Below, piece by piece: positions 1 through 9,540 of a stretch of DNA of 26,887 nucleotides. The position numbers and the translations under genes are program-made. Below the pieces are notes generated by a model. That model made no database searches. It had not been told where the DNA came from and saw only the letters and a list, made by a program, of their open reading frames with translations. The DNA is from Chara braunii. Lineage: Eukaryota; Streptophyta; Charophyceae; Charales; Characeae. Positions within the stretch are counted from its first letter, which is position 1. Each line of letters starts with the position of its first letter. The DNA lies in the NCBI GenBank assembly GCA_003427395.1, contig BFEA01000105.1:1383466-1410352 (forward strand), given 5' to 3'.

Positions 1-87
<87 letters not shown>

Positions 88-105
88 AGCATGCAGCATG
101 CAGCA
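1..105. repeat. Compound GT/GA microsatellite with GCATGCA triplication
   Basis: Alternating GT to about position 22 switches directly to GA up to position 82. A short tandem of about 7 bp (three GCATGCA-like units) follows at 85-105. Simple-sequence DNA, no coding potential. Confidence 0.95.
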
Positions 106-850
106 TGTCAGTGGCTACATTGGTGACCAATTGGACGGCTGAATTGGGCGGGTAACTTGGGCGACTGAATTGAGTGGCAATCTTTCCCATTCCAACAGCC
201 AAATTGGGCGGCTAAATAATTGTATCCAAAAAGGATGTAGATTGGGATGGCATTGTTGTCACATGCAGTGAAGATTTCCATTTGGTTGTCAGTGGCTAGA
301 ATGGTGGACAGTTCTAGCCACCGCCTATTGTGCAGTGTATCACCTGCTCTTTTAAACCACCGCTACGACCTCCGAGGTTCCGAGCCTCCTTTTGCTAAGG
401 CAGAAAAGAACTGTGTGGGCAAGCTTTGCCGAAGCGCGTGTGCTGTGCTTTTTTTTTTTTTTTTGCCTGGCATCCCCAGCCATTGTGTTCTGGTATCATT
501 ATTCATCCGACCCTGGATGTTATATTCACGATTCTCAATGTTGCCTGGGAAAGGTAGCGGTGGTTTAACATGCAGGTCTTCTGAGACTGAACCTGCGACT
601 CTCTTGTGTGTTGTGAAGTGTGCCGCAGTGATAGGTGTGCTGAGAGGTTTGTGGCAGGGGGTCTCTTCTTTGCAGTCTTTCTCTTGATTGCCAGATGGGG
701 AAGTGCGATGGCATTGCTGGTCACAATATCATGCCATGATTGGGAATAGTGAAGCGGAGGTGGTTTCGAGAAGACAACGTGATCTCCTGATGATTAACAG
801 ATGATTATGTGGTTTACACTCTAGGGTTATCTGGCCCGACTGGCAGGTGA
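106..850. other. Intergenic, no gene recognised; degenerate GAATTGGGCGGCTAA units
   Basis: Positions 120-230 hold loosely repeated 15-17 nt units of the type GAATTGGGCGGCTAA. A T-run lies at 450-464. Open frames here are short, low in complexity and lack recognisable domains, so I call no gene. Confidence 0.6.
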
Positions 851-994
851 TCAGCAGGATAACAGACATGCAGAAGAGGCAATTTTGTGCTCAAGGGTGC
901 TGTGGACATCTTCGAGACTCGGGAATGTTAAGCTCTGGTAAGGGAGAGAGTTCCTTTCCTGTAATGTGTTCTTACGCACCTTAAAATAGAATAA

Positions 995-1175
995 GGGGAT
1001 GGGAGAAGGAAATGGTGGGATATCACGCGTCCTACTAGTGAGGGGGCTAGCTGGTAGGATGGGAGTATGGCACAGCAGCAGCAGAGATGGTGACTTTGCT
1101 GCAGTTAGTCTTGCCGGAGTGAGGTGAAGAGGTCTGACGGGGATTTCTCTGACTCGATTTCTGAATTTTGTTGTA
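995..1175 (-). repeat. Dispersed repeat family Q, single inverted copy
   Basis: The reverse complement matches the sequence duplicated in tandem at 8,337-8,735. Shared landmarks are a block reading CTTTACCTCACTC(C/T)GGCAAGAC, a CTGCTGCTG tract, and CTAGCCCCCTCACTAGT followed by GGACGC. Identity looks high by eye over about 170 bp. Nature unknown; it has no coding potential that I recognise. Confidence 0.7.
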
Positions 1176-1194
1176 GTCAAAAAAAAATCCTTAA

Positions 1195-1640
1195 TCTGGC
1201 CCTAATTTCTTTGCCAGTTTCGAGATGTTTCTGGATACTTTTGGTAGTCTTGAGAATTCTTTAGGACCCTGGGTAATCCTTGCAAGACAGTCTAGGTTTC
1301 CTTGATGCTGTTTACTCATGGATCTGTTGGTTTTCGATGCCAGAACGACGCTGGCCGGTGCTGGGGGATCACCCTGTAACCTGTTAACAGCAGGAGCGTG
1401 AGGCCTGGTAGAGAGATCTGGGGATGCTTTGGGCCGGGCATTCCAAGGAAAACCAAGGGTTGCTGTCGGGACGACACTGGCCGGAGCTGGGGCGAGTCGT
1501 GTAGCCCTGTAACCTAGCAGGGTGGGGGTATGAGGCCTGGGAAAGCTTGGCAGGGAAGAAGGCCGTATTAGAGAATTTTAGAGTGTTTTTCGAGGGGGTC
1601 TTCCAGCGGTTCTGAGCATTTGAAGGACTTCCACTAATTG
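1195..1640 (+). repeat. Dispersed repeat family P, copy 1
   Basis: Aligns by eye in direct orientation with about 25,690-26,090. Both copies have TTCGATGCCAGAACGA, then a roughly 125-bp internal tandem with two units (at 1,347 and 1,473 here) of the form GACRCTGGCCGGWGCTGGGG ... CCTGTAACC ... GTGAGGCCTGG, including the phrase TGGTAGAGAGATCTGGGGAT. The reverse strand is open for over 100 codons, but the same holds for other low-stop GC-rich repeats, so I do not call a gene. Confidence 0.75.
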
Positions 1641-1683
1641 CTGTTTGAGTTGGAAAAAAAAGAAGGTCTAGACATCGGACTTT

Positions 1684-1885
1684 TCTAGTAGTTTTTGCCT
1701 CACTTTCATGAAATTTTCTGACGACTTTTCGTATGGGACGCTGGGCCCGGTTCCCAGTTTGTGCCACATTGAGAGGATATGGTTGTATCTATGGGACGCT
1801 GGACCCGGTTTCCAGCAGGTGTTGCTCCCCACCAATAGATGGAGCTTTCTTTGTAAAGAAAAAAAAAAAGAATAAAAAAAAAAAG
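1684..1885 (+). mobile_element. SINE-like A-tailed retroposon, copy A
   Basis: Contains two tandem modules starting ATGGGACGCTGGRCCCGGTT (1,734 and about 1,791), then GCTCCCCACCAATAGATGG, then an A-rich tail at 1,857-1,884. The same arrangement, inverted, occurs at 6,523-6,722. No protein is encoded. The conserved body ending in a poly-A tail suggests retroposition, either as a SINE or as a LINE 3' end. I see no clear RNA polymerase III boxes. Confidence 0.65.
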
Positions 1886-2063
1886 GTAAGGGAGAGAGCT
1901 TGTTTCAACTTGTGTCTGTTAAAAGGCAGGGTTCAAGCAAGCCCTTGAGAAGATGGAGACACACTCCTCACTGTTGACGGGGGCACGACCGGTTCGCTGC
2001 AAAAAGACACTATGCCAAAGCCAGTGAGGTGGTTTAGTGCCCTATGGTACAAGTTCTTAGGCC

Positions 2064-2238
2064 TTTCTTTGTTTTTTTTTTTTGTTTTTTTTTTTTGTTT
2101 TTTTGTTTTTTTTTTAAGAATCGACCCCGTGGGACAGCTTGAGATGCTGGTAGGAGCAGTTGCCTCAAGCTCTCCCGGGGTGGCTCCATCTATTGGTGGG
2201 GAGCATCACCTGCTGAGAAGCGGGCCCAGCGTCCCTTA
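2064..2238 (-). mobile_element. SINE-like or LINE 3'-end repeat with poly-A tail, copy B
   Basis: On the plus strand a long T-run (2,069-2,116) precedes CCATCTATTGGTGGGGAGC and a GGGCCCAGCGTCCC end. Read on the minus strand this is a GGGACGCTGGGCCC head, the GCTCCCCACCAATAGATGG block and then poly-A. The body resembles 6,752-6,872 over about 120 bp, including a conserved TGCTCYTAYCAGCA hairpin-like block. Confidence 0.65.
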
Positions 2239-2943
2239 TTACAATTGTTCAATATAACATGCACATCAGAGATTTAAAAGCCTGGAAGGGGAGTGGCTGC
2301 ACAGCCCGATCAAAGGCCATCAGTGGTGTGCCTACAAGGGTGCCTAACATTGTTGACCGCTCCTCCACACTTTTATCGTATCCGCTGAAACTGGGGTGTC
2401 TTTGTTTTTCGGTCATGGAGTCCCTCAGATGCTAAACCTCGTCAACCTCCAAATCCCTGGATCTGCAGGCTCGTAGATGTTGAAGCTCCTCTTGGCCCGT
2501 CCCTTATCCCTGTGACCATCTGCTGGATTGATCCAGGAAGCATGTCGTCCTTGCATCTTGTCTTCATTGTCGAGGTAATGGTCTGTGGGTGTTGTCCGCT
2601 GCCCCTTGAATATCGGAGTCGTTCTGCTTGCTGGTTTGTGGCATATGAAGGTCTGCAGGGTTACCGTACTCTTTTGTATCTTTCATCCTGCTGCTCCTGA
2701 TCGAGGGGGGGCGGGGGATCTGGGCAGGGGGGGTGGAATGGGGAGGGAGGAGAGGAGCAGATGGGGAGAATGGTGGGTCAGAAGCAGGTAATGTACGGGA
2801 TTTGGAACTCCTGTAGGGGTTTCCTACACAAAGTGTGCTCCGTGGTCCTCCATGGTTTCCAGGTGATATTAAGCTCGGCATCAACCTCACTGAACAGTTT
2901 GAGAGGATCCTGCCATATTTGTACTTAAGTATCCTTGATGATC
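2239..2943. other. Intergenic, nothing recognised
   Basis: No gene or known element is visible. A G-rich stretch occupies 2,704-2,775. Open frames are short and overlap each other on both strands without recognisable motifs. Part of this may be flanking debris of the LINE whose tail begins at about 2,944. Confidence 0.5.
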
Positions 2944-2997
2944 TGTTTATTTATTTATTTGTTTATTTATTTATTTATTTATTTATTTATTTTTTTA
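2944..2997 (-). repeat. TTTA microsatellite (LINE tail)
   Basis: TTTA units run from about 2,944 and end in a T-run. On the minus strand this is AAATAAAT directly after the LINE 3' UTR, consistent with a tail produced by target-primed reverse transcription or later expanded. Confidence 0.8.
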
Positions 2998-3211
2998 ATA
3001 ATAAAAACGGGCCTGGTGCCCAAGGCTGATATTTCCAATAATAAGATTGAGGCCGGGGTCCTCACAGTCTGCCCGGAGTGATCGAATGGAAAATGCTGAG
3101 AACCGGGCTTAGCGACCCTTGAATGATGATGACCATGATGATACTGATGATACTGATAATACGATAGACCTGTGGCTGTTTCTCGCTTTTGTATTCTTGT
3201 TTTGTGGCCTT

Positions 3212-3823
3212 TCAGGCTTCTTGCGTGGGGACTCTAATCACCTCCTCCAATGCTTGCTGGGCCTGTTGCAGTCCAAACTGGTGGTCCTTTCTTTCAAAGG
3301 AACATCTTGCACGCCAGGCCAGCATTAGCACGTGAAGCCTTGTGTATGAGAACAGGGTGACTGCAAACGCTGGCCAATGTTTTAGGATGTGATCTTTTCT
3401 GCCCAGCAATAGTAGGGCCATGTCCCAGGGGATGTGGAGGGCGGTGAGGGAGTGGAAGGCTGCATCCCACCACCGCCAAATCTGGGCGACCATTGGGCAT
3501 GCCAAGAGGCAGTGTTCAAGGGTCGCTCGTTCTGGGGGTGATGCTTTGCCACAATAGGAACAGATGGGGGATAAAAGCCCTTTCTGCTCCAGGTTAGTTC
3601 TGAACACCAGCCAATCCGGTGTGGGGAGGCACCGGTGTAGAACTTGCCACTGTAACCATGTAAGGATGGTAGGCATAATCTTGAAGTACATGTTCCAGGG
3701 TAGATTCTGTACATAGGTCGGGTCGATAGGCAAGTCCCTAATCCATCTTGCAGTGATGATAGGTTCTTTCAACAGTTGTGGTGCCGATTGTCTGTAGCCC
3801 CCTTTTTTACTGTGCAGTCCCAC
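3212..3823 (-). pseudogene. LINE zinc-binding RT-associated domain (zf-RVT type), 203 codons open
   Basis: The minus-strand frame reads ...WLQWQVLHRCLPTPDWL..., then C-S-Y-C-G-K about 100 residues in, then ...LEHCLLACPM..., the CxxC...HCLxxC arrangement of the zinc-binding domain found after reverse transcriptase in plant LINEs. The conserved LHRCLPTxDWL phrase recurs in the second LINE fragment at 7,366-8,290, so the two belong to one family. A frameshift at about 3,790-3,823, near a CCCCCTTTTTTA homopolymer, separates this from the preceding connection segment. The frame ends at a natural-looking stop at 3,212, so this is probably the true C-terminus of ORF2. Confidence 0.85.
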
Positions 3824-4311
3824 ATGTGCATTGCTTTACCGTTTGCCCATTCCCACTCATCAGGATCAAAGGGTAGGGCTGCAACCGGAGTCCAGGACTC
3901 ATAGGCGAAAAACCCCTCTTTGTGGTTACCCACCACTCTTATGTGCATGAGGATTTCCCAGTTTTCTTTGCAATCTAGTTCTTCATTCCTTACAATCTGT
4001 GACACTCCCGGCAGCCCTGGCTCGTGGGCCTCTAGAGTGCAGGTTCCTTGATCGTTCGTCTCCACATTGTAGACCACGAGTGGCAGTGGCAGGTCTGCGT
4101 GTTTGACCACCCAGTCCCCTTGTTGCACAGTGGGCCCTCTTTTTAGGGCAAGTTGCCAGGCAATCGGTATGGCCTCTCTCAGCAAGTCGAATTTTGCGGA
4201 CATGTGTTTGGAGTATTTCAATTTTTGTTGTAGTTGGTCCGATGGGATCCAGTCCCCTCTTTCCACATCCCACAAGCTGTCTACACTGTATATTTGACCC
4301 AGCTGAGCCAT
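3769..4311 (-). pseudogene. LINE ORF2 connection region between RT and zinc domain
   Basis: An open 180-codon minus-strand frame lies between the RT thumb segment (4,281-5,291) and the zinc-binding segment (3,212-3,823), with overlaps of 31 and 55 bases in different frames. The order and the single-strand continuity show it is the same polypeptide broken by frameshifts at both ends. No catalytic motif is expected here and none is seen; the assignment rests on position. Confidence 0.7.
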
Positions 4312-5291
4312 GGAGAATTTGTGGTGGGAGTGAAGGGATTCCCATTAGCGTCGAGTACGAAGGGATTGCCAAAGAGAGGTTGTCGCCATATGTCTTGCCA
4401 CCTGCTGGGTGACCGTTTCTGTTTTGGTCCTACGTTTCTCCAAAGTTTGAGCATCCAGGGCCACAGTGGATTTTTTGATATGTCCTGTTTCGTGGCTTGC
4501 ACCACATTCTCTGGTGGTCGCTGCTGGTGAGGAGTAGGTATACACCAGTGGGCATTGGTTAGCCATTGAAAAGGGTGCACCCGGTTTTCGACCGGCGATT
4601 CCGGGGCCAAATTTGTGATCTGCAAACAGGCTGGCGGCGCCAATGGAATGTTGTCAACGATGAGGAGTTTGACCAGTACTTCAAAAATGAGGGTTTCACT
4701 CTCTCTTTTCGGATCGAGTATTCCTAGCCCCCCTTTGGATCTCGGCTGTGTCAGTCTATCGGATCTCACCTTGTTCAGGGCTCCTTGGGTTATAGTATTG
4801 TTTTTCCACAGAAAAGTCGTTAGGGCACGTCTGAGTCTGGTATATTGTTTTTGGTTAAGGGGCCACACTGCAAGTTTGTACCAGATTTCAGCAAGGACAG
4901 CATTGTTTATTGCCAGAGCCCGTCCCAAGAAAGATGTATGCAATTTCTCCCACCTGCCCAACCTCTCTATTGGGAGGTTGACCAAGGTATCTCCGTGGTC
5001 TGGCGGAGGGCCCACTGCTGTTAGGTGTACTCCCAAGATTCTAATTGTTATTTCCTTTGCTGCCCATGAGATTTGTGGTTCCAAGGGGGGGTTGTCATCC
5101 TGGGAATGCTGCCACCAACCTTCAGTTTTAGCATTCCAATTCACCTTCATATCAGCAGGTAGCAATAATTGATGTATAACATCCGTTATTGCATGAAGGC
5201 TTTGTTCTTTTGCTCGAATCAACACTGTAAGGTCGTCTACGAAGAGGGATGTCATCGGAACCAGGTGAGTTGGCAGCTCTGGGATTGACAC
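4281..5291 (-). pseudogene. LINE reverse transcriptase, motif C and thumb segment
   Basis: The 336-codon frame starts near residues SLFVDDLTVLI (plus-strand 5,218-5,256), RT motif C with the two catalytic aspartates in F-V-D-D (plants usually have F-A-D-D). It continues through typical LINE thumb sequence, including G-W-W, I-R-I-L-G-V-H-L (RT motif E-like LGV) and the LxRRxLxxFLWxN phrase found after RT in plant LINEs. A frameshift at about 5,252-5,291 separates it from the motif B segment. The catalytic pair is intact, but the protein cannot be made in one piece. Confidence 0.88.
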
Positions 5292-6114
5292 TTTTGGGTC
5301 TGGGGGTGGGCTCTAATAAGTGAGGCCAGGGCCTCCATGACAATCACAAACAGCAAGAGCGCTATCGGGTTCCCTTGACGCACTGATCTTTGGAGGGCGA
5401 AGGGGGCTGCCAAGTGGCCATTTAACATGATATTCGTTGAGGGCGACCTATGAAGAAGTTGTACCCACTGACTAAGGACCCGCCCAAGGTTCATCTTCGT
5501 CAGACACATATCCAGGAAATCCTAGTCAATATGGTCATAGACTTTTTCAAAGTCTATGAAGAGCAGCGTTGTTGGGACCCTTCTCTGGCGGGCATATTTG
5601 ATTGTTTCATTGACTAGCAATATGTTATCCTGGATGTTGCAGTTAGGCATGAAGCCCGTCTGATCCGGATGTATGAGGAGGTTCATGAGCGGCAACAGTC
5701 TTCTGGTTAACGTTTTTGCCACAAGTTTATAATGATCGACCTGTACTTTCTAATTTCTTCATTGTCCCCCTTCTTGTAGAGCAAAGTAGTGACCCCTTGT
5801 CCCATCATACCCCCAAAAGATCCTTCTCGTTGGATCGCCCCAATGTATTCCATTAGGTCTACTCTTAGCAGATCCCAGAACTGGACCCAGAATTCCTTGG
5901 GAAAGGCATCCGCCCCAGAGGTTTTTTCATCCTCCATGTCATCAAGGGCTTCCTTGACTTCCTCGATGGTAAGAGGACTGTCCAATTGGGTTTTCTGGGC
6001 AGGTGTGAGACGTCTCTGGATTGCATGCATCAATTGTTCCCGTGCCCGGTTGACCTGGTGGGGGGGTTGTGGGAGTTTGCGATGTGAACAGGTTCTGGTA
6101 GTATGTAGATGCAT
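5252..6114 (-). pseudogene. LINE reverse transcriptase, fingers and palm (motifs A and B), nonsense and frameshift
   Basis: Reading on the minus strand: ...EEVKEALDDMEDEKTSGADAFP... with a G-x-D-x-x-P-like entry to the RT fingers, then KYRSIIINL, the degraded RPISL motif (5,707-6,114). After a frameshift at about 5,707-5,722 come VAKTLTRRLLP, QTGF and motif A FIDFEKVYD (5,530-5,563). In the same frame a TAG stands where plant LINEs usually have Trp (the YDHID-stop-DFL phrase), consistent with a TGG-to-TAG nonsense change. Motif B follows as RQGNPIALLLF (5,332-5,393), with RQG intact. The catalytic Asp of motif A is present. Confidence 0.9.
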
Positions 6115-6522
6115 AGTCCACTATCACATAGGCATTTGTTGCCACCGGCGCGTCTGCTTCAAAGGGGTGCTTGAGTCTTGGGACCGTGTTGGCTCTTGCA
6201 CGTGCCTTGGCTCTGTGGAAAAAGGCTTTCGCCATCTTGCCTTCATTATGTCCTCCCTTGACGCGTGCTTGAATCCTCCAAGCTTGTGTTTGTTGATCTA
6301 TGTAGTCTTGGAGGTGATCCCTTGCTTTTTGTAGCTCATCAAAGGATGGACTGTGCAGTGGGTCCTTCATTGGATGTTCACCCCATTCTATCGCCTTGCG
6401 GGCTCTCGCATACTGGGTTTTCTTTGAGGTAGATAGGGCCAGAAAGCAGCTACCTTTGTTTCCCCGCCATTTCTGCACTGAGCAAGAAGCAGCTTTCCCA
6501 GGTTCCATTTTCAGCACTGACC
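5942..6522 (-). pseudogene. LINE ORF2 inter-domain linker
   Basis: The frame contains HNEGKMAKAFFHRAKARARA followed downstream by YASTYYQNLF. These correspond to the plant LINE linker between endonuclease and RT (usual pattern: D-x-N-T-x-F-F-H...R, then YYxxLF). A frameshift into the RT frame lies near a run of seven G at about 6,060. The open frame extends to 6,634, but the part beyond 6,522 is translated SINE-like repeat and A-tail, so it is not LINE protein. Confidence 0.8.
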
Positions 6523-6721
6523 TTTTTTTGTTTTTTTTTTTAACCAAACTCCATCTATTGGTGGGGAGCAGCACCTGCTGGAAACCAGGTCCAGCGTCCC
6601 ATAGATACAACCATATCCTCACAAATTGGCACAAACTGGGAACCGGGCCCAGTGTCCCATAACGATTACGTTCAGAAAACTCATCAGAAAATTTTATGAA
6701 AATGAGACAAAACTACTAGGG

Positions 6722-6722
<1 letters not shown>
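6523..6722 (-). mobile_element. SINE-like A-tailed retroposon, copy C (inverted copy of 1,684-1,885)
   Basis: On the minus strand it begins CTAGTAGTTTTG, has two GGGACRCTGGRCC modules, the GCTCCCCACCAATAGATGG block and an A-rich tail at 6,523-6,542. It matches copy A over about 190 bp in the opposite orientation, with a few substitutions and a short insertion (CTGAACGTAATCG). Confidence 0.7.
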
Positions 6723-6756
<34 letters not shown>

Positions 6757-6872
6757 TACACTCCCACCGGTGATAGTGGTGCTGATAAGAGCAGACACCA
6801 TTACCACCTGGGGAGAGGCTCCATCTATTGGTGGGGAGCGTCACCTGCTGGAAAACGGGTCCAGCGTCCCAT
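6723..6872 (-). mobile_element. A-tailed retroposon 3' module, copy D
   Basis: The T-run at 6,724-6,751 is a minus-strand poly-A tail. It follows a body with the same GGGACGCTGGACCCG head, CACCAATAGATGG block and TGCTCTTATCAGCA block as copy B. It lies downstream (minus sense) of the second LINE fragment and may be that LINE's own 3' end rather than a separate SINE. Confidence 0.65.
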
Positions 6873-7365
6873 ATACAGACTGCAATCAGAAAACATTAGA
6901 GAAACAATGTAGAGGGATCCTGCCAGCATTGATTACCCTGGATTCCAGGGGATTGACTGAGCAGGATATTGGAAAAGCTAGAAAAAGATGATGCATGGGT
7001 GATCATGGGAGGGTAAGTAGATGGTGCCTGCCAGCATTGATTACTCTGGAGACCAGAGGATTGACTGCGCAGGTGTGCCCGACTGAGCCTGAACCCGACT
7101 TGTCCTAATACACCTTTATCATTAGCTCCATTCCTCTGCCCGGACAGGATTCTGGGAAGGGCCACCTGGGGGCACCAGTGGATCCTTCCTTCTCCTGCCC
7201 GGCCCTCTCCTTCGGGTGTACTCTGCTGCCTCATACTCCTACCCTCACTGTGTATAAATGAGAATTTGATAGGTTGATGGGCTCCCATGTGAAGTCGTCC
7301 CACCTGTCTCAATTCCGTAGACAATGGGTGGGGCGGGAATGGATCCGGGAAGTCCTCTGCTGGTC
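6873..7365. other. Intergenic or LINE 3' flank, tandem GCCAGCATTGATTAC unit
   Basis: A roughly 120-bp unit appears twice: TGCCAGCATTGATTAC followed by CTGGA..CCAG..GGATTGACTG at about 6,920 and about 7,030. No protein motif is recognised. It could be the 3' UTR of the neighbouring minus-strand LINE. Confidence 0.45.
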
Positions 7366-8290
7366 TCAAAGGAACGCTGCAGTGCAGTCGATAGTCAACC
7401 AATCCTTAAACTTTAAACGGTAGTCTCGTGGCACCGACCTCCCTTCTTGTCCTCCTTCCCTGTCCTCCCCCCCATTCCCGTCCCCTGACCAACTCACCTC
7501 TGCTACCCACCCTTCTCGATCTCCTCCCAACCACTCCCTAGAGAACTGCCTTATCCGCTCCTCGATATCTTTTGCCCTGTGAAGGGTGTCTAGGGTGAGT
7601 TTGACAGACTTCCATCTGAATTCGAGTTCCATTTGTATATGTTGTTTAAACTGTTCGATCCTTTCCTCCCCCTCGACTCGTACCTGGTCGAAAACCAGAG
7701 CACAGCGTTGCCACCACAAGACCCAAAGGACCGTTCATCTACCCAAATGGACCATGTTCCAGGCAAAATTGTTTCCTTGGAGAGGTGGATAATGTCCCAA
7801 GAGAATGGCGCGTCATTCCCACGGCCACTGGTGTCCTGGAACAATTTGCTGCCACACTCTAGCCCACCACCTCCAGGTTAGAACTGTCGTCGGGCATTGT
7901 AGAAAAATGTGTTCTATTGTCTCGGCTCTCTTTGTTGGAAAGCCCGACAGGCAGCGTGAACACCACGGGAGGGTCTGGCCCTGTTGTTTCCAGGTTCGTG
8001 TGATCAATGAGCCAATCGTTGGTTGGTAGACATCGGTGCAGTATCTGCAATTGAAGGGACGTAATCTTTGCAGGTCTGCACTCGATGTCGCCAAACCATC
8101 GAACGGGAGTAAGAAGTTGTGTGTCCACGTTAAGGTGCCTCTGCCATCTGTCCATCACAACATCTTTCAGGTTCCGTTTGGTTCTAATTTTTCTGAAGGT
8201 TGCTTTCACTGAGAGGTCAATAATTCTAATTGGCCTAAGGATGGAAATTTTGAAAACTGAGATACCTGGGCCATTACCCAGCTTTGGCTC
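7366..8290 (-). pseudogene. LINE 3' fragment 2 (zinc-binding domain), frameshifted
   Basis: Minus-strand frames give LQLQILHRCLPTNDWLIDHT (about 7,980-8,080), then in another frame PWCSRCLSGFP...TIEHIFLQCP, the CxxC...H...C zinc-binding motif, then WRWW. The LHRCLPTxDWL phrase matches the larger LINE at 3,212-3,823. Successive frames at 7,859-8,209, 7,813-8,094, 7,590-7,844 and 7,366-7,719 show at least three frameshifts. No reverse transcriptase motifs remain, so this is a heavily 5'-truncated copy. Confidence 0.82.
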
Positions 8291-8336
8291 AGAGAATTGA
8301 GGCTACTTCAGACATGTCTATGAGAACTTCGTGATT

Positions 8337-8735
8337 AAGCAAAATTCAGAAACAACTCAGAAGATCCCCCATCCATCCACTTTACCTCACTCTGGCAAGA
8401 CTGACTGCAGTGGAGCCACCATCTCTGCTGCTGCTATGCCATACTCCCATCCTACCAGCTAGCCCCCTCACTGGTAGGACGCGTGATAACCCACCATCTT
8501 TTCCACTCACCTTATTCTCTTTTTTTCACTACAGAAGCTTCAAAATAGGCAAAATTCAGAAAACAACTCAGAGACCCCCCCATCATATCCACTTTACCTC
8601 ACTCCGGCAAGACTTACTGCAGCAGAGCCACCATCTCCACTGCTGCTGTGCCCTATTTCCATCCTACAAGCTAGCCCCCTCACTAGTGGGACGCTTGATA
8701 TCCAATCATCTATTCATCCCACTCAACCTCTTTTT
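8337..8735 (+). repeat. Dispersed repeat family Q, two tandem units of about 209 bp
   Basis: Units at about 8,337-8,510 and about 8,546-8,735 share CAAAATTCAGAAA, CTTTACCTCACTC(T/C)GGCAAGAC, a CTGCTGCTG block, the CTAGCCCCCTCACT phrase and GGGACGC. A single inverted copy lies at 995-1,175. An incidental 111-codon frame spans the second unit; the duplication explains it better than selection. Confidence 0.8.
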
Positions 8736-8740
8736 GGAAA

Positions 8741-9540
8741 AATAGCCCCACAGAACAATCCTGCCTCCATCATTGAAGGGAAGAAACGCAGACTGATCCG
8801 GGTGAAGTTAGCGGCCAGTGGCCGGTACCCGCCGAAATTTCAGCGCCAATCGCATCCACTACCAACTTCCTCCTTCCCAATCACCTCAGTCCTTCCCAAC
8901 TCCGTCGTCGTGAAGAACTTCAGAGAGCCTCTTCTCCGCGGGGGCATGGCACCATCATCATCCTGACATTCTTTGGCCCCACAAGAATCCCAGTCTCCGT
9001 CGTCAAGGTGGTGAACTAGCACTACCCAACGCCCATCGCGCCAGAGTTCCCTCTCATCAGCCGGTACCCATCAGCCAGCGTAAACTACCTGACGCCAATC
9101 GCATCTGATAAGAGGCCCCTCTAGCCGGTACCCATCGAGCAGCCCTATTTCCTGCCCCTCCCCGTCCTTGTAAAGAATCATTTGATGCCCCTGGCCCCTT
9201 ACTTCAAAGCAGGTCCCCAAAAGTTCCACAAGATGTCCCGTTAGGTTTTTAATAGGAGAAAACTGACCTACACACCAGCGTAGAGAAAATGACTACCATG
9301 AGGGCGGAGCGCATAGCAGGACTATCTTGATCAGGGGTCTCTAAAGGTTGCAGGTTTTTCTTTTTTTCCTGCTTTTTTGTTTTCTGCCAACTTGTTTTAT
9401 CAAAGCCAGAAATGAGGGACCTCACTACTCTACCTGTGGGAGCACTGTGGTCATTACCCAGCCTTTCCGGATCGTTCCGAAGATGTACCAAACATGAGAC
9501 ACAAACCGCTTCACCTTGCAGATATTGGGGATCCACTCAA
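8741..9540. other. Intergenic with scattered GCCGGTACCC / CGCCAATCGCATC repeats
   Basis: The phrase CCGGTACCC occurs near 8,822, 9,062 and 9,125, and CGCCAATCGCATC near 8,844 and 9,092, pointing to a degenerate tandem of about 240 bp. No gene is recognised on either strand. Confidence 0.5.

Larger units (their letters stand above)
2944..6522 (-). mobile_element. 5'-truncated, decayed plant LINE
   Basis: Reading on the minus strand: a linker that follows the endonuclease in plant LINEs, reverse transcriptase motifs, a connection region, a Cys/His zinc-binding RT-associated domain, a short 3' UTR containing a GGGTCGCTAAGCCCGGTT module (about 3,090-3,120), and a TTTA/AAAT-type tail at 2,944-2,997. 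No apurinic endonuclease domain is visible, so the copy is 5'-truncated; its 5' edge abuts the A-tail of the neighbouring retroposon near 6,523. At least five frameshifts and one nonsense codon make it non-functional. This is the most complete of three LINE copies in the window. Family: plant L1-like, judged by motifs only. Confidence 0.88.

Noticed and set aside
3850-3870. CTCATCAGG, a reverse-complement CTGATGAG
   Set aside because: Within LINE coding sequence, with no matching GAAA segment or stems.
6665-6690. CTGATGAG on the minus strand followed by TTTTCTGAAC, resembling a hammerhead
   Set aside because: Lacks stem II, the GAAA element and a paired cleavage site. It lies in the SINE-like repeat, where copy A reads CTGACGAC instead.
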